Shown: positions 1 to 8,957 of the stretch, piece after piece
How the letters are laid out: each line of letters opens with the position of its first letter
Numbering within the stretch: the first letter of the stretch is position 1
Source: Timema cristinae
Taxonomy: Eukaryota; Arthropoda; Insecta; Phasmatodea; Timematidae
DNA length: 64,000 nt
Reading direction: 5' to 3'
Assembly: GCA_039000515.1 (NCBI GenBank)
Contig: JBCFYV010000001.1
Span: 65,036,489 to 65,100,488, forward strand
Notes under the pieces: generated by a model
The model's input: only the letters and a program-made list of their open reading frames with translations
Database searches by the model: none
What the model was told of the DNA's origin: nothing
Made by a program: the position numbers and the translations under genes

Positions 1-195
1 TCAGTATCCTTTCATATAATTTGATTCGAATAGAGCCTGCTCTTTATTATACCTAACTTTAAAATTGCCATCATTCAAATGACTTGCTAATGCCAATAAA
101 TGCCTGAGCTTCATCTGCGCACCTAAAATACATGAAATAAAGTAACTCATAGCAAATTCAGGACACTCAAGGTCATTTAACAATAAACATTTCAT
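1..195 (-). other. Possible exon or ORF fragment, unidentified, runs off the window edge
   Basis: This is a 64-codon open frame on the minus strand that reaches the left edge. Its composition is protein-like, with a mixed Cys/Leu/Ile-rich first half followed by a charged second half, unlike the low-complexity frames around it. I do not recognise the family and see no strong splice acceptor just upstream of the first ATG. It could be an exon of the same minus-strand gene as the ORF at 3961-4203, or a chance ORF. Confidence 0.2.
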
Positions 196-1547
196 TGCAC
201 AATTTTAAGAAGTTCAGAAGTATAAGCAATAAATAGTAATTCAATGATGTAATTAGCTATAAGGGGTGAAACTTGATATTTTATGCAATTTGCCTACCAT
301 AAAGTAATTAAGAGTCAATTTTCATGAGTAATCTTAGCAACGCTGATTGGTGATACATTGTTTTGAATAGTAACGTTTCCACGGGCCGCAGAAATACACG
401 TGTTGATGTCATAAGCTAGCCAGCCATTGCAGGGTTATACATATATCAAATGTGATGCAAACAATCCTTTTGAGAGTTGGTTTAGATGTTTAGGCTTATT
501 AAAATCAGAGGGTTAACCAGTACCAATGACGCCGTATTTTTAATAAATTATCTTATATAATAAAACAAATGCAATAATTTCATCTTCAAAGTCAATTTTT
601 ATTGTTGAAATCTTTAAAAGAAAAAATGGATTAGTATTGGCAGCATGACATCCACGCTGCTATGGATGTTGGGAGCACTGCTCAGTATACTCATTTAAAT
701 ATTTATAATATGTTAATTTCATTTTGAATATAACAGATTGTAATTAATAACTCTCTAATTATCGTGGAAAAATCAAACTATGACAAGCTAAGAGTTAACA
801 CTGCTCATTTAACAGCCAAAAGATTTTATACGAGTTATTGATATAAAATATTTTAGGATTTCGAGAAGCGCAAGAGGGCACATGTTCGAGGGCAGATTGA
901 CAAGAAATGTTAGTCTTCACGAGAAGAGAGTTGGCAGGGTGTTTACTGGGCCACAAAAGTCATGAAAAAGTCACTAAAAATATATCACAAATGTCCTTGC
1001 CCATTTATTTCGTCTTAAAGAAATGAACATATTTTTGTTTAAATTTCCCGCGCATTGTAACAATGCGAACACATCAAAAGTCGTGCCACCCACTACCCAT
1101 AAGTTGCCTAATTATTTTTACTGTGATACCAAGGACGTTCAGTTAAAGTTTAATGTTGCGTGTGGGTGCATTATGCCTATATATGCATTATATTATGTAC
1201 AGCCATTTACCGAGGGAATTTTTTGGTCAAAAAAGGTAACTAAAAGTCACTAATTTTTGTTACTCCAACTCACTAGACACCTGTAAAATATTTTGAATTC
1301 TATCATGATCATTGTAAAAAAAATGTTTTTTTTTATCATAGCAAGCAGCAACATAATTTGTGTATAACACGTCAAAGCTATCAGATATTCATTTGCATTA
1401 TCAATTAACTAAGCTCATCTCATATAAATTAAATATATATTTGCATTCAATGTCCATTTCCTGTGTTTGTCCTTTATATTATTTCTTCCTGTTATATGTT
1501 CCTATTAAAGTGTTCTATTATATTTTATCAATTTCCTTTTTCTCTCT
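196..1547. other. AT-rich non-coding stretch, nothing recognised
   Basis: Short ORFs here (for example 1023-1253 and 1360-1599 on +) are AT-rich and low complexity, with no motif. If DAP3 lies on the + strand as inferred, this should be intronic sequence upstream of its last exon, but I could not find the preceding DAP3 exon. Confidence 0.4.
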
Positions 1548-2420
1548 TTTTTTTGTTTCCTCTGTTAGGAAGTTGTGTTGCACATTTCATTTCGGATGAG
1601 TTTGGATATAATGAAAGCTAGGTTGGGGAATTGGGCGGTAATGATCTATTTTCTTCAAGAGGTAGCCATTATCTACAGTCAACTCTCGATTCTACAACCC
1701 CGGGAATAGCGTCCCTCTCGAAGTAAAGACCCTTATTTGGGGAACCGTGAAAAATGTGGGAAAAAAGGTTGAAAAGTTTAAGGAAATCGGCTGTAAAATG
1801 TGTTTGTTGCATTTATTTAGGTCGCTGCGTTGCAATTATCTTTGTGAGCGCTGTATTACTAGTAAGTGGGGTGGGTCAGGTATAAAAATAGACACCACCT
1901 CATCAATGCCAGCCAATAGCACTTGACTCTGTCCACCCCCTCCCTCAAGCAAGACAATGTTTTCCCGCGTGCGACTGCCGCTACATCACGCGCCAGGCTT
2001 GCTTTTGCCATTGTTATTTCGATTCTCGATTTGGTTACTATTTTGGTTTTAATTTGTGAACAATTTTTGACGACCCATGCTATTGTTTAACATTGTTATT
2101 TTGATTTTGTAACGTTTTTGGATGGATTTTGTGAACGATTTTTGATGACCCACACTATTTGTTGTCTAAAAAATGCAATTTTTTCGTATGAAGGTCAGGG
2201 GTGGAACAAAATCTGTTAAAATTCCAATAACAACCCCTTCGAAATAACGACCCTTTTCCAGGGAACCGTTAAAAGTCGTAGAATCGAGAGTTGGCTGTAT
2301 TTGTGTAGTGGCAGCAATGTAAAGTGTGAACTGTGTTCTCCATTTCATTGTAAGGACTATATTGCGTTTGTTCCTTTTATATATTGGAAAGGTGGATAAA
2401 AACATATATTACTAATATAA
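1548..2420 (+). mobile_element. Retroposon family R, copy 1, interrupted by a MITE
   Basis: The flanks 1548-1673 and 2300-2420 together match two other copies in this window, at 25775-25985 on - and 36736-36965 on +. Shared blocks include the stretch reading ATTGGGCGGT and, further on, GTGTGAACTGTGTTCTC. Copy 3 is bounded by a 14-bp target-site duplication, so the family is retroposon-like. No coding capacity is visible and the class is unknown. In this copy a TA-flanked MITE splits the element. Confidence 0.65.
1676..2297. mobile_element. Pogo/Tigger-like MITE, 622 bp
   Basis: The terminal inverted repeats are about 25 bp. The left end begins CAGTCAACTCTCGATTCTAC and the reverse complement of the right end begins CAGCCAACTCTCGATTCTAC. 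TA dinucleotides flank both ends (1674-1675 and 2298-2299), as expected of Tc1/mariner/pogo target sites, and CAGT...AAC ends with TA duplication are typical of pogo/Tigger elements. There is no transposase ORF, so it is non-autonomous. It sits inside retroposon R copy 1, so it inserted later than R. Confidence 0.75.
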
Positions 2421-2520
2421 ATTAAAGATATACCTTTGTGACTTTATTTGTACACCATATTTGGTGTCAGGTTTAATGTGATAAGAATGTACATTGAAAT
2501 ATTGTATGTAATTGTTTCAG

Positions 2521-2721
2521 GGATTTGAGCACATGGACCCATTTGTCCCTATTCGCGTGTCTGAGTACAATACTAAAGAGATAGAGAGCTGCTTACAGTA
2601 TTACATTGATCGACGATGGATACAAAACCCAAATTTCCATACTGAAGAAGGACGCAAAGAATTGGCCTTCCTCAGTGGCAACAATCCATACCATCTCATG
2701 AACATGTGCACACCACTCTAG
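2521..2721 (+). CDS. DAP3: DAP3 / mitochondrial ribosomal protein S29, terminal exon
   Basis: This is the last coding exon of DAP3 (mRpS29), a GTP-binding protein of the mitochondrial ribosome small subunit also linked to apoptosis. The exon opens after a clear acceptor (AATTGTTTCAG) in phase 0. It encodes GFEHMDPFVPIRVSEYN, then ESCLQYYIDRRW, then TEEGRKELAFLSGNNP, which follow the conserved DAP3 C-terminus (DPF.PI.VS.YN, ESC.QYY, TEEGKKEL.FLS..NP). It ends MCTPL-stop at 2719-2721, about where other DAP3 proteins end. Upstream exons are outside the window or unrecognised. The last 11 codons and the stop belong to the first unit of a 42-bp tandem array. The convergent neighbour is mRpL24. The family call rests on several motifs in the right order. 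Confidence 0.85.
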   Translation, partial: GFEHMDPFVPIRVSEYNTKEIESCLQYYIDRRWIQNPNFHTEEGRKELAFLSGNNPYHLMNMCTPL

Positions 2722-3205
2722 TAGAAAGTATACCATCTCATGAACATGTGCACACCACTCTAGTAGAAAGTATACCACCTCATGAACATGTGCACACCAC
2801 TCTAGTAGAAAGTATACCACCTCATGAACATGTGCACACCACTCTAGTAGAAAGTATCCCATCTCATGAACATGTGCACACCACTCTAGTAGAAAGTATA
2901 CCACCTCATGAACATGTGCACACCACTCTGGTAGAAAGTATACCATCTCATGAACATGTGCACACCACTCTAGTAGAAAGTATCCCATCTCATGAACATG
3001 TGCACACCACTCTAGTAGAAAGTATATCACCTCATGAACATGTGCACACCACTCTAGTAGAAAGTATACCACCTCATGAACATGTGCACACCACTCTAGT
3101 AGAAAGTATACCATCTCATGAACATGTGCACACCACTCTAGTAGAAAGTATACCACCTCATGAACATGTGCACACCACTCTAGTAGAAAGTATACCACCT
3201 CATGA
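2688..3205. repeat. 42-bp minisatellite, about 12.3 units, overlapping the DAP3 stop codon
   Basis: Twelve complete 42-bp units start at 2688, 2730, 2772 and so on up to 3150, followed by a partial unit. Units differ by a few substitutions (ccatctc or ccacctc, tatacc or tatccc) with almost no indels. Unit 1 contains the final DAP3 codons and the TAG stop, so the array looks like a duplication of the end of the coding sequence into the 3' UTR. Because 42 is a multiple of 3, long shadow ORFs appear on both strands; they are not genes. Confidence 0.95.
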
Positions 3206-3564
3206 TCCCAATGAAAATCCTTCATGTTAAACAATGTTTAAGATATAGTAACTTAAAAATTAAATGATTGATCTTGTTACTAATTTATCATTATAATTAA
3301 ATACATAAATACAGTATTGCCGGTGGTAACAACACAATGGATTGCATGGTTACCCCAGCAATATTTTAATTAATTTAAAAAAGTTGAATCCAAATTTTAG
3401 AATTCCAACTTCGATGTGCACAGGGGCTAATACTAGTAAATATCACACTCATAATAGACAAACTCTTTATTTTATTATGGTTCAAGCCTTGAAGGTAAAA
3501 ATGTTAAGACACTTTCGATTCAATATAGCTTTTGAATGTTTACACAAAAACTGTTTATACTCTA

Positions 3565-3570
3565 AATAAA
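3565..3570 (+). promoter_or_regulatory. Candidate polyadenylation signal for DAP3
   Basis: An AATAAA hexamer lies about 840 bp downstream of the DAP3 stop codon and beyond the minisatellite, in AT-rich sequence. No GU-rich element is certain. If it is used, the 42-bp array would be entirely inside the DAP3 mRNA. Confidence 0.35.
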
Positions 3571-3651
3571 CAATTTATCTTTTTTAATTTAAAGATTCCT
3601 AAAAATTGTTTGAATAGTAATACTCAATTTAGGTTTTTATTGAAATGATCA

Positions 3652-3830
3652 CCATCTGCGTTTACAGACTATGGCCGAGTCATTTTAATAAAATACCTCC
3701 ATCTTCCACAATCCTGCTCCTCCCATCTCTTTCTTAGTATTCACTCCTATTCCATCCTCATTACATGACCATAACATCTTATTCATGCTTCCTCCACTAT
3801 CTCATGTACGCCTATGTATTCCCTCTTTCT
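3652..3830 (-). mobile_element. RTE-like LINE, 3' end fragment
   Basis: The reverse complement matches the end of the LINE at 8958-12550 and of the fragment at 5040-5200: GAAGATGGAGG, a TTTTATTAAAATGAC block, then a GGCCA segment before the tail. It is severely 5' truncated, as is usual for LINE insertions. Confidence 0.7.
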
Positions 3831-3960
3831 CAGATAATTGCAGCGGTCCAATTCTTAGTTGACATTATTTTATAGTTAATGATTATCGACTAATTTCTTA
3901 CTTTTAGTAATCTAAAAGCAGAAACACAAGGTTAATTAAAGTATAGTACTTACACAATTA

Positions 3961-4203
3961 CTCCAAAAGAGACTCAACCAATCCTACATGCTTCAATGTT
4001 CCTGTTTGACTAAAGAGGACAATGCAGCTTGTCAAGTCACAGATGCCTTGAGAGTGCCCCACAACTAGAACCATCTGGGCGGCTGCCATTTGTTCCACGC
4101 ATGCATCCTGTTCCCCTTTAACCCTCAATAAGTCTCTGGGATCAGGTGATGACTTTTGAGGAATATAAATTGGCATGTTTTGCTCAAGATTAGTAACATG
4201 CAT
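3961..4203 (-). other. Exon-like ORF, protein unidentified
   Basis: An open minus-strand frame of about 80 codons has a balanced, protein-like composition. It contains the stretches MPIYIPQKSSPDPRDLLRVK and AAAQMVLVVGHSQGI and ends VESLLE. It ends either at TAA (GAG TAA) or at a possible donor GGA|GTAATT. The best acceptor upstream (CTTGAG|CAAAAC) has a poor pyrimidine tract, so boundaries are unclear. It lies between the convergent DAP3 and mRpL24 ends. I do not recognise the family. It may be an exon of a further minus-strand gene or a fragment of a mobile element. Confidence 0.35.
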
Positions 4204-4277
4204 TTTAATAAGATGACAAATTCAAATGCTTAAATTAATATATAGTATTGAAATTCAAGAGGTGCTCTAAAACCAAA

Positions 4278-4283
4278 TTTATT
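4278..4283 (-). promoter_or_regulatory. Candidate polyadenylation signal for mRpL24
   Basis: TTTATT on the plus strand near here (AATAAA on the minus strand) lies about 370 bp beyond the mRpL24 stop codon. It is the only well-placed hexamer I saw. Weak evidence on its own. Confidence 0.3.
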
Positions 4284-4646
4284 CAGACAATGCTTATTAT
4301 TATTCAATTTGTAAGCTCTTGAAATCTCATCTTTTGTCTCAAAATATTAAATAGATAATATACTAATTATAATCCTAATATAGATTTGAAGTGTGGTCTC
4401 TCACTTGGAAGCAAGATGATAAATTGAGTCTCTCTGAGAAAGATGTTTGGACCTAAGAGGACTGAACAAACAGGAGAATGGAGAAAGTTACATAATGAAA
4501 AACTTTCTGGCTTGTCTGTATCCCCCAAATATATTAGTACATTTACAACAACAAAAATTTCTTTTAATTACAAGCAAAAATATTCACATCATAATTTGTA
4601 TTTTCAAGAAAACACCTCAAACTTGACTTATGTGATGGAACATGTT

Positions 4647-4783
4647 TTAGTACCAAAAAGTGTGTGCAGGGGCTCTCTCTTCTTTTAGTCCAAATTCTTC
4701 CATGACGTCCATTTCAAATGTCTTCAATTTAGGGGCAAACGTTATTTCTGACACATTAGAAGCTAGTGTGTCTTTTTCAGAAT
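4647..4783 (-). CDS. mRpL24: mRpL24, terminal exon (exon 5)
   Basis: The exon follows a strong acceptor (ATAACATTTTTCAG) and encodes SEKDTLASNVSEITFAPKLK, then TFEMDVMEEFGLKEERAPA, ending TFWY-stop. This is the conserved C-terminus of insect mitochondrial L24 (pattern KDT...V....F.P.LKTFEMD.M......R.P..TYWY). It starts with two nucleotides (AT) that complete a codon with the single G left by the exon 4 donor, giving GAT (Asp). It lies almost 13 kb from exon 4; that intron holds the RTE-like LINE, two SINEs and a MITE. The reading frame has no break. Confidence 0.85.
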
Positions 4784-5039
4784 CTGAAAAATGTTATAAA
4801 TATAAATAATTAATAATTTAATCAAATATAACAGTGGGATGGACATTATGTGACATTACTCTCGTCTGATCAGTGCTTCTGTTTTACTGTAGTTAATAGT
4901 TTGAATGGGTTGTAGAAGTATATTCTTTTTACAACAAAAGTAAATCACAAACATGTTTTATTCAATAAAAAGCATTGACAACAGCGTACATGCCTAATGC
5001 AAATGTGGGTTCTTACAAGGCTAAATATCTGATAATCAT

Positions 5040-5200
5040 CATCATCAACTGTTTCCAGCCTGTGGACGGGTCAGTTTTGTAAAATGCCTCCATCTTCCTC
5101 CTCTAATTTGTTCCATTCTTCTCTCACCTGCTCCGCCCATCCTCTCTATTTCCATTTTCATTACATGCCCATACCGGCCCCCTTCTCCTATTTTAAGGTG
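5040..5200 (-). mobile_element. RTE-like LINE, 3' end fragment
   Basis: On the minus strand this encodes GGRYGHVMKMEIERM and then GGRWRHFTKLTRPQAGNS, followed by a (GAT)n tail at the plus-strand left end. The same C-terminal motif and tail end the LINE at 12550. RTE-type LINEs commonly end in short tandem repeats instead of poly(A). Upstream of about 5200 the ORF runs into unrelated sequence, so it is 5' truncated. Confidence 0.75.
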
Positions 5201-5399
5201 TTTTAGAAGGGTACTGATGTACCTTGTGATTTGTTGTTTCAATTTGGTGGTGTGTCCTTTCAATATAGTAAAACAGTAATAGGTAGTAAATCCAAGGCCG
5301 GAGACTTGAAAGATTTCAAATTCTTGATGGATGATTCGACTCAAGCTTAATTTTGAGTCCAAGGAAAATTTAATTTTGGTGCTACTCGTGGTGGGAGGA

Positions 5400-6710
5400 A
5401 GTAAACTGTCCAGCCCCTAAAACTCAACTGTTTCTGCGAATAGCTTCAGCTTAGGGGAACTCGCTTACCTGTGTTCTCAACCAGATGCCTTTAATAAACC
5501 ACTATATAATAATGTAGAAGTGTGTAGAGATCTTTTAGAATATTTATAGCAAGAATTATATGGGTATGAGATAATGAAATTACATATATTTTTAAATTAT
5601 TATATAAAGTGAATTAACTTATAAATTTCACCAAACAAGGAAAATAAAAATAGATAAATATTTTAATACTCACATTAAAGAACATTTGTTTCAATAACTC
5701 TATCAAAATTGAATTTTGAATTTCAAACAAAATCCTCAACTTGAACAAATAAAGCACAAGAAAAACAAAATATTTTATAAGTGCAATATTGGCATTTAAT
5801 ATGCCCCATACCCAAAAAATGTGGAGTTTACAATTTGTATGTCCCTGGGTTTCGATCCTAAAATATTTAATGAATTTTATTCAAACTTGAAATTGATATT
5901 TAATATGGCTATACTTCAGGATACTCATACAGGGGCTAGTTCTTAAAATAAGAGTAATTTACTGAAATTAATTTGTTTGAATTAAAAAAAAAAATTCAAG
6001 TCACTTTAACAATTTTGTCTAAAATGGATACCTAATGAGTGCTTACCTGACAATAAAAATTGACTACTTGTTTTTCGGGTAAAAATTCCTTTATGGGCAG
6101 TTTACTAATGAGTAATGAATAATTTCTTCCAAATGGATTTATCTTTCTGCATTTTTGTGGAGAAGGTAGATTAGCTTGATGCTTAGGCTAAGTGTGTCAA
6201 ACTAAACAATCAAATTACTTGGTACATCTTTGCCAGTGGTTTCCAAATTTAAAATGCCAGAAGGTCATAGTTGAATCCTTCCGAGTCTAGTCACAAACCA
6301 CATTATAATCAGTTAATTTTGGTCAAGCTATGCTAAAGTGAGAAAATAAGTGATAACTTAAACATGTTTAATTGCATAATAAACAAACTTTCTGATAAAA
6401 GTAATACTCTTTGCTAAGTCAATGTAATACAGAAAATGTAAGGAAGAAATTATTTGGAGCTTTCATAGATTTGTTCCCATGATAGTCAAAACTTTCCGTT
6501 TCTCAAATAAAACTAAAGTATATTATTTTAGCAAGAAACTTCGTGGGCCACCAGTTGGGAACCCCCGATCTAGAGCATTAACTTAATAATGTTGAAATAT
6601 TGCATGAAAGAAAACCATGTAAAGCGTGCTCATTATAAGTGTAGTTGTAACAGGCTTAATATATATTATAGCATTGTTGGAAATACGAATTATTATATTG
6701 CATGTCTTAG
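5400..6710. other. AT-rich intronic sequence, nothing recognised
   Basis: I see no ORF with protein-like composition, tandem repeat or inverted repeat. By position this is within the long last intron of mRpL24. Confidence 0.4.
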
Positions 6711-6711
6711 A

Positions 6712-6905
6712 TTTTATTATTATTAGCACTGTGTCTTACTACCCGTTCGGGTTGTACGCACTTACGTTAATGTGTAATGGAAGGGTGATTGTGAGATGAA
6801 ATGAAGGACCTACAGTTTAACGTGGAATCCGAACCACGGTGGAGGCCTGGCATTCCCCACATTCACAAGATGTCTTGTCAGAGGTGAAGGAAGGCTTTGG
6901 TAATC
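6712..6905 (-). mobile_element. tRNA-derived SINE, copy 1, tRNA head missing
   Basis: This is one of seven copies of a single family in the window. On the plus strand the element runs from an (ATT)n tail through GTCTTACTACCCGTTCGGG to GAAGGACCTACAGTTTAACG. The element is read on the minus strand. This copy stops near the GGTAATC block, before the tRNA-like head, so it is 5' truncated. Confidence 0.8.
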
Positions 6906-7463
6906 TAAGATATTAAAATATCGACAATTAATGACAATTTATAACAATGGCAGAAATACAATGACAAATTTATATTAGGATATTTGCGTGGTTAAATATG
7001 CCTGTAACTCACAAGGGTAAAAATGCATGGTGACATAAACGCATTTATTTAAAACATCTTCTACAGGAATTATTTACAAGTTTTCAGATTAAATTTGTCT
7101 TCCCTCTTATATGCTACTATCCACTTTCTTAAGTTCATCCTTAGGAATACCAATCTTGGCATAATTCCTTGTTTTTAAAACATTTAAACACACTAAAGAG
7201 GTAGTATATTTGCCTGGTTTCTCTCGAATTGTCCCTTCTTCAGCTACCTGACTCCCCCAAACCTGACGTCACAATAAAGGAAGGAGGGGGAGTACATGCG
7301 CACTGTTTCACCTTTACTTCTTAACACCACAGGTGCTACCTCTATTACATCATTTTGATTTGAACAGTGTCTTAGAAAGAAATCATTAAGAAATAAATAT
7401 TAATGGATTTCAATATCTATATTTTATCTAAAGCATTGCTAATCAGAGTTTTATGAAAATTAT

Positions 7464-7742
7464 ATATTATTATTAGCACCGCGTCTTACTACCCGTTCGG
7501 GTTGTATGCACTTACGTTAATGTGTAATGGTAGGGTGATTGTGAGATGAAATGAAGGACCTACAGTTTAACATGGGATCCGAACCACGGTGGAGCCCTGG
7601 CATTCCCCACATTCACAAGATGTCATGTCAGAGGTGAAGGAAGGGTTTGGTAATCAGATAAATCTTTGCCGGGACCAAGGATTGAACCCCGGCCGCCAGC
7701 ATAGAAGTCTGACACCTTACCCCCCTAGACCACCAGGTCACC
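7464..7742 (-). mobile_element. tRNA-derived SINE, copy 2, full length
   Basis: This is the complete reference copy. Read on the minus strand it starts with a tRNA-like head carrying a polymerase III A-box (TGGTCTAGGGGGGTAAGG) and a B-box (GGTTCAATCC). A non-tRNA body follows, with a 3' (ATT)n tail. The head resembles a tRNA in box spacing, but I cannot assign the parent tRNA. Confidence 0.85.
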
Positions 7743-8060
7743 TACTATGATGGTATTTGAATTCCTGTAAAAACTTAGTGAAAAATAAATTGGAAACTGA
7801 AATTGTGAAGCAAGTGTAACCCCAACGGTGTCTGAAATTGGGACACAGTTTACCAACTATACATGGCATAATAGTTCTAACAGTGACACAAGTTAAAAGG
7901 AAACGGTAAATAATAATATAATATCAACTATGTTTGAACAACTTTTTGATTTTTTTTATAAAAATATTATAGTTTTAGTTTTTTATGACAACAGTGAACC
8001 TGATGGCCAAGTCGGGTTGCCCAACACTTAATGAGGTCCTGTATTTTAGGGATAAACGTA

Positions 8061-8955
8061 CCGTATTAGCCCGAGTATAAGACAACCCTCCTATTTTTCC
8101 CTTGGCCGAGTAAAAAAAAAAAAAAATATGGTCAGAATGTAAGACGACCCTTACCCTATTTTGTCAATTTTTCACCTTAGTTTGTCTGTTTTGACGATGT
8201 GCCGGGTTTTTCTACACTATCAGGCGCCATTGGAAAAGATAAAAAATATACTGTGATTTAAACCACACTAAATTAAATTATATTTATGTTGCTGTAACTA
8301 ATTCATGCAAAAAACAAATGAATACAGCAAGATAATCAGCAGGCAGCTGATCTCACGCACCATGGAGAAAAGAAACACTGATTCGTGCAGCTAGTTACTA
8401 CACAGCAGCACCATCATGTTACTGAGTGCTTACTAAGCGCTCAACAAGATCAGTTCTTGGAGTGCGTTCAAACGTAATGTCAGAATACCACACTGCTGCT
8501 GTACACTTCTATGACCTAAATGAAAAATAACTTTGATGTAATGTTTATGTTTTTACACATGAAATATCACGATAAAATAAAGTTTTTGAGTTAGTATTCG
8601 TGTGGAAACATGATGTCATGCATGATTTACTAACTTTAATAAATCATATGTAATAGATGCAGCTTTTCACAAAAATTAAGTTTGAAATAAATAACACAAG
8701 AAGCTATGCCATGACGATAATTTGAATGTGAAATACCTTATTAAAATAAATTTTTATAGTTTCTTATGTGTGTAAAAACGTGTTTTGTGCTAAATTTATT
8801 AGATTTAGTTAGAAATATGCAATACAAACGGCTTTACACAAAAAGTAAGTAGAAATTAATACCATAAGATGCGAAGCTACAAATAGAAGACAACCACCTA
8901 CTTTTTGCTTTCAATTTTTAATAAAAACTATCGTCTTATATTCGGGTCAATACGG
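8061..8955. mobile_element. 895-bp MITE with TA target duplication
   Basis: The inverted repeats are about 27 bp. The left end starts CCGTATTAGCCCGAGTATAA and the reverse complement of the right end starts CCGTATTGACCCGAATATAA. TA flanks each end (8059-8060 and 8956-8957). There is no transposase ORF inside. The TA duplication suggests Tc1/mariner-type mobilisation, but I could not place the family. RTE-like LINE sequence begins directly to its right, so the element may mark the 5' edge of the LINE or have inserted into it. Confidence 0.75.
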
Positions 8956-8957
8956 TA

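Noticed and set aside
2593..3234. 213-codon minus-strand ORF with a repeated VYFLLEWCAHVHE motif
   Set aside because: It is the shadow of the 42-bp array: a unit divisible by three with no stop in this frame. It overlaps the DAP3 exon antisense and has no start context or homology that I can see.
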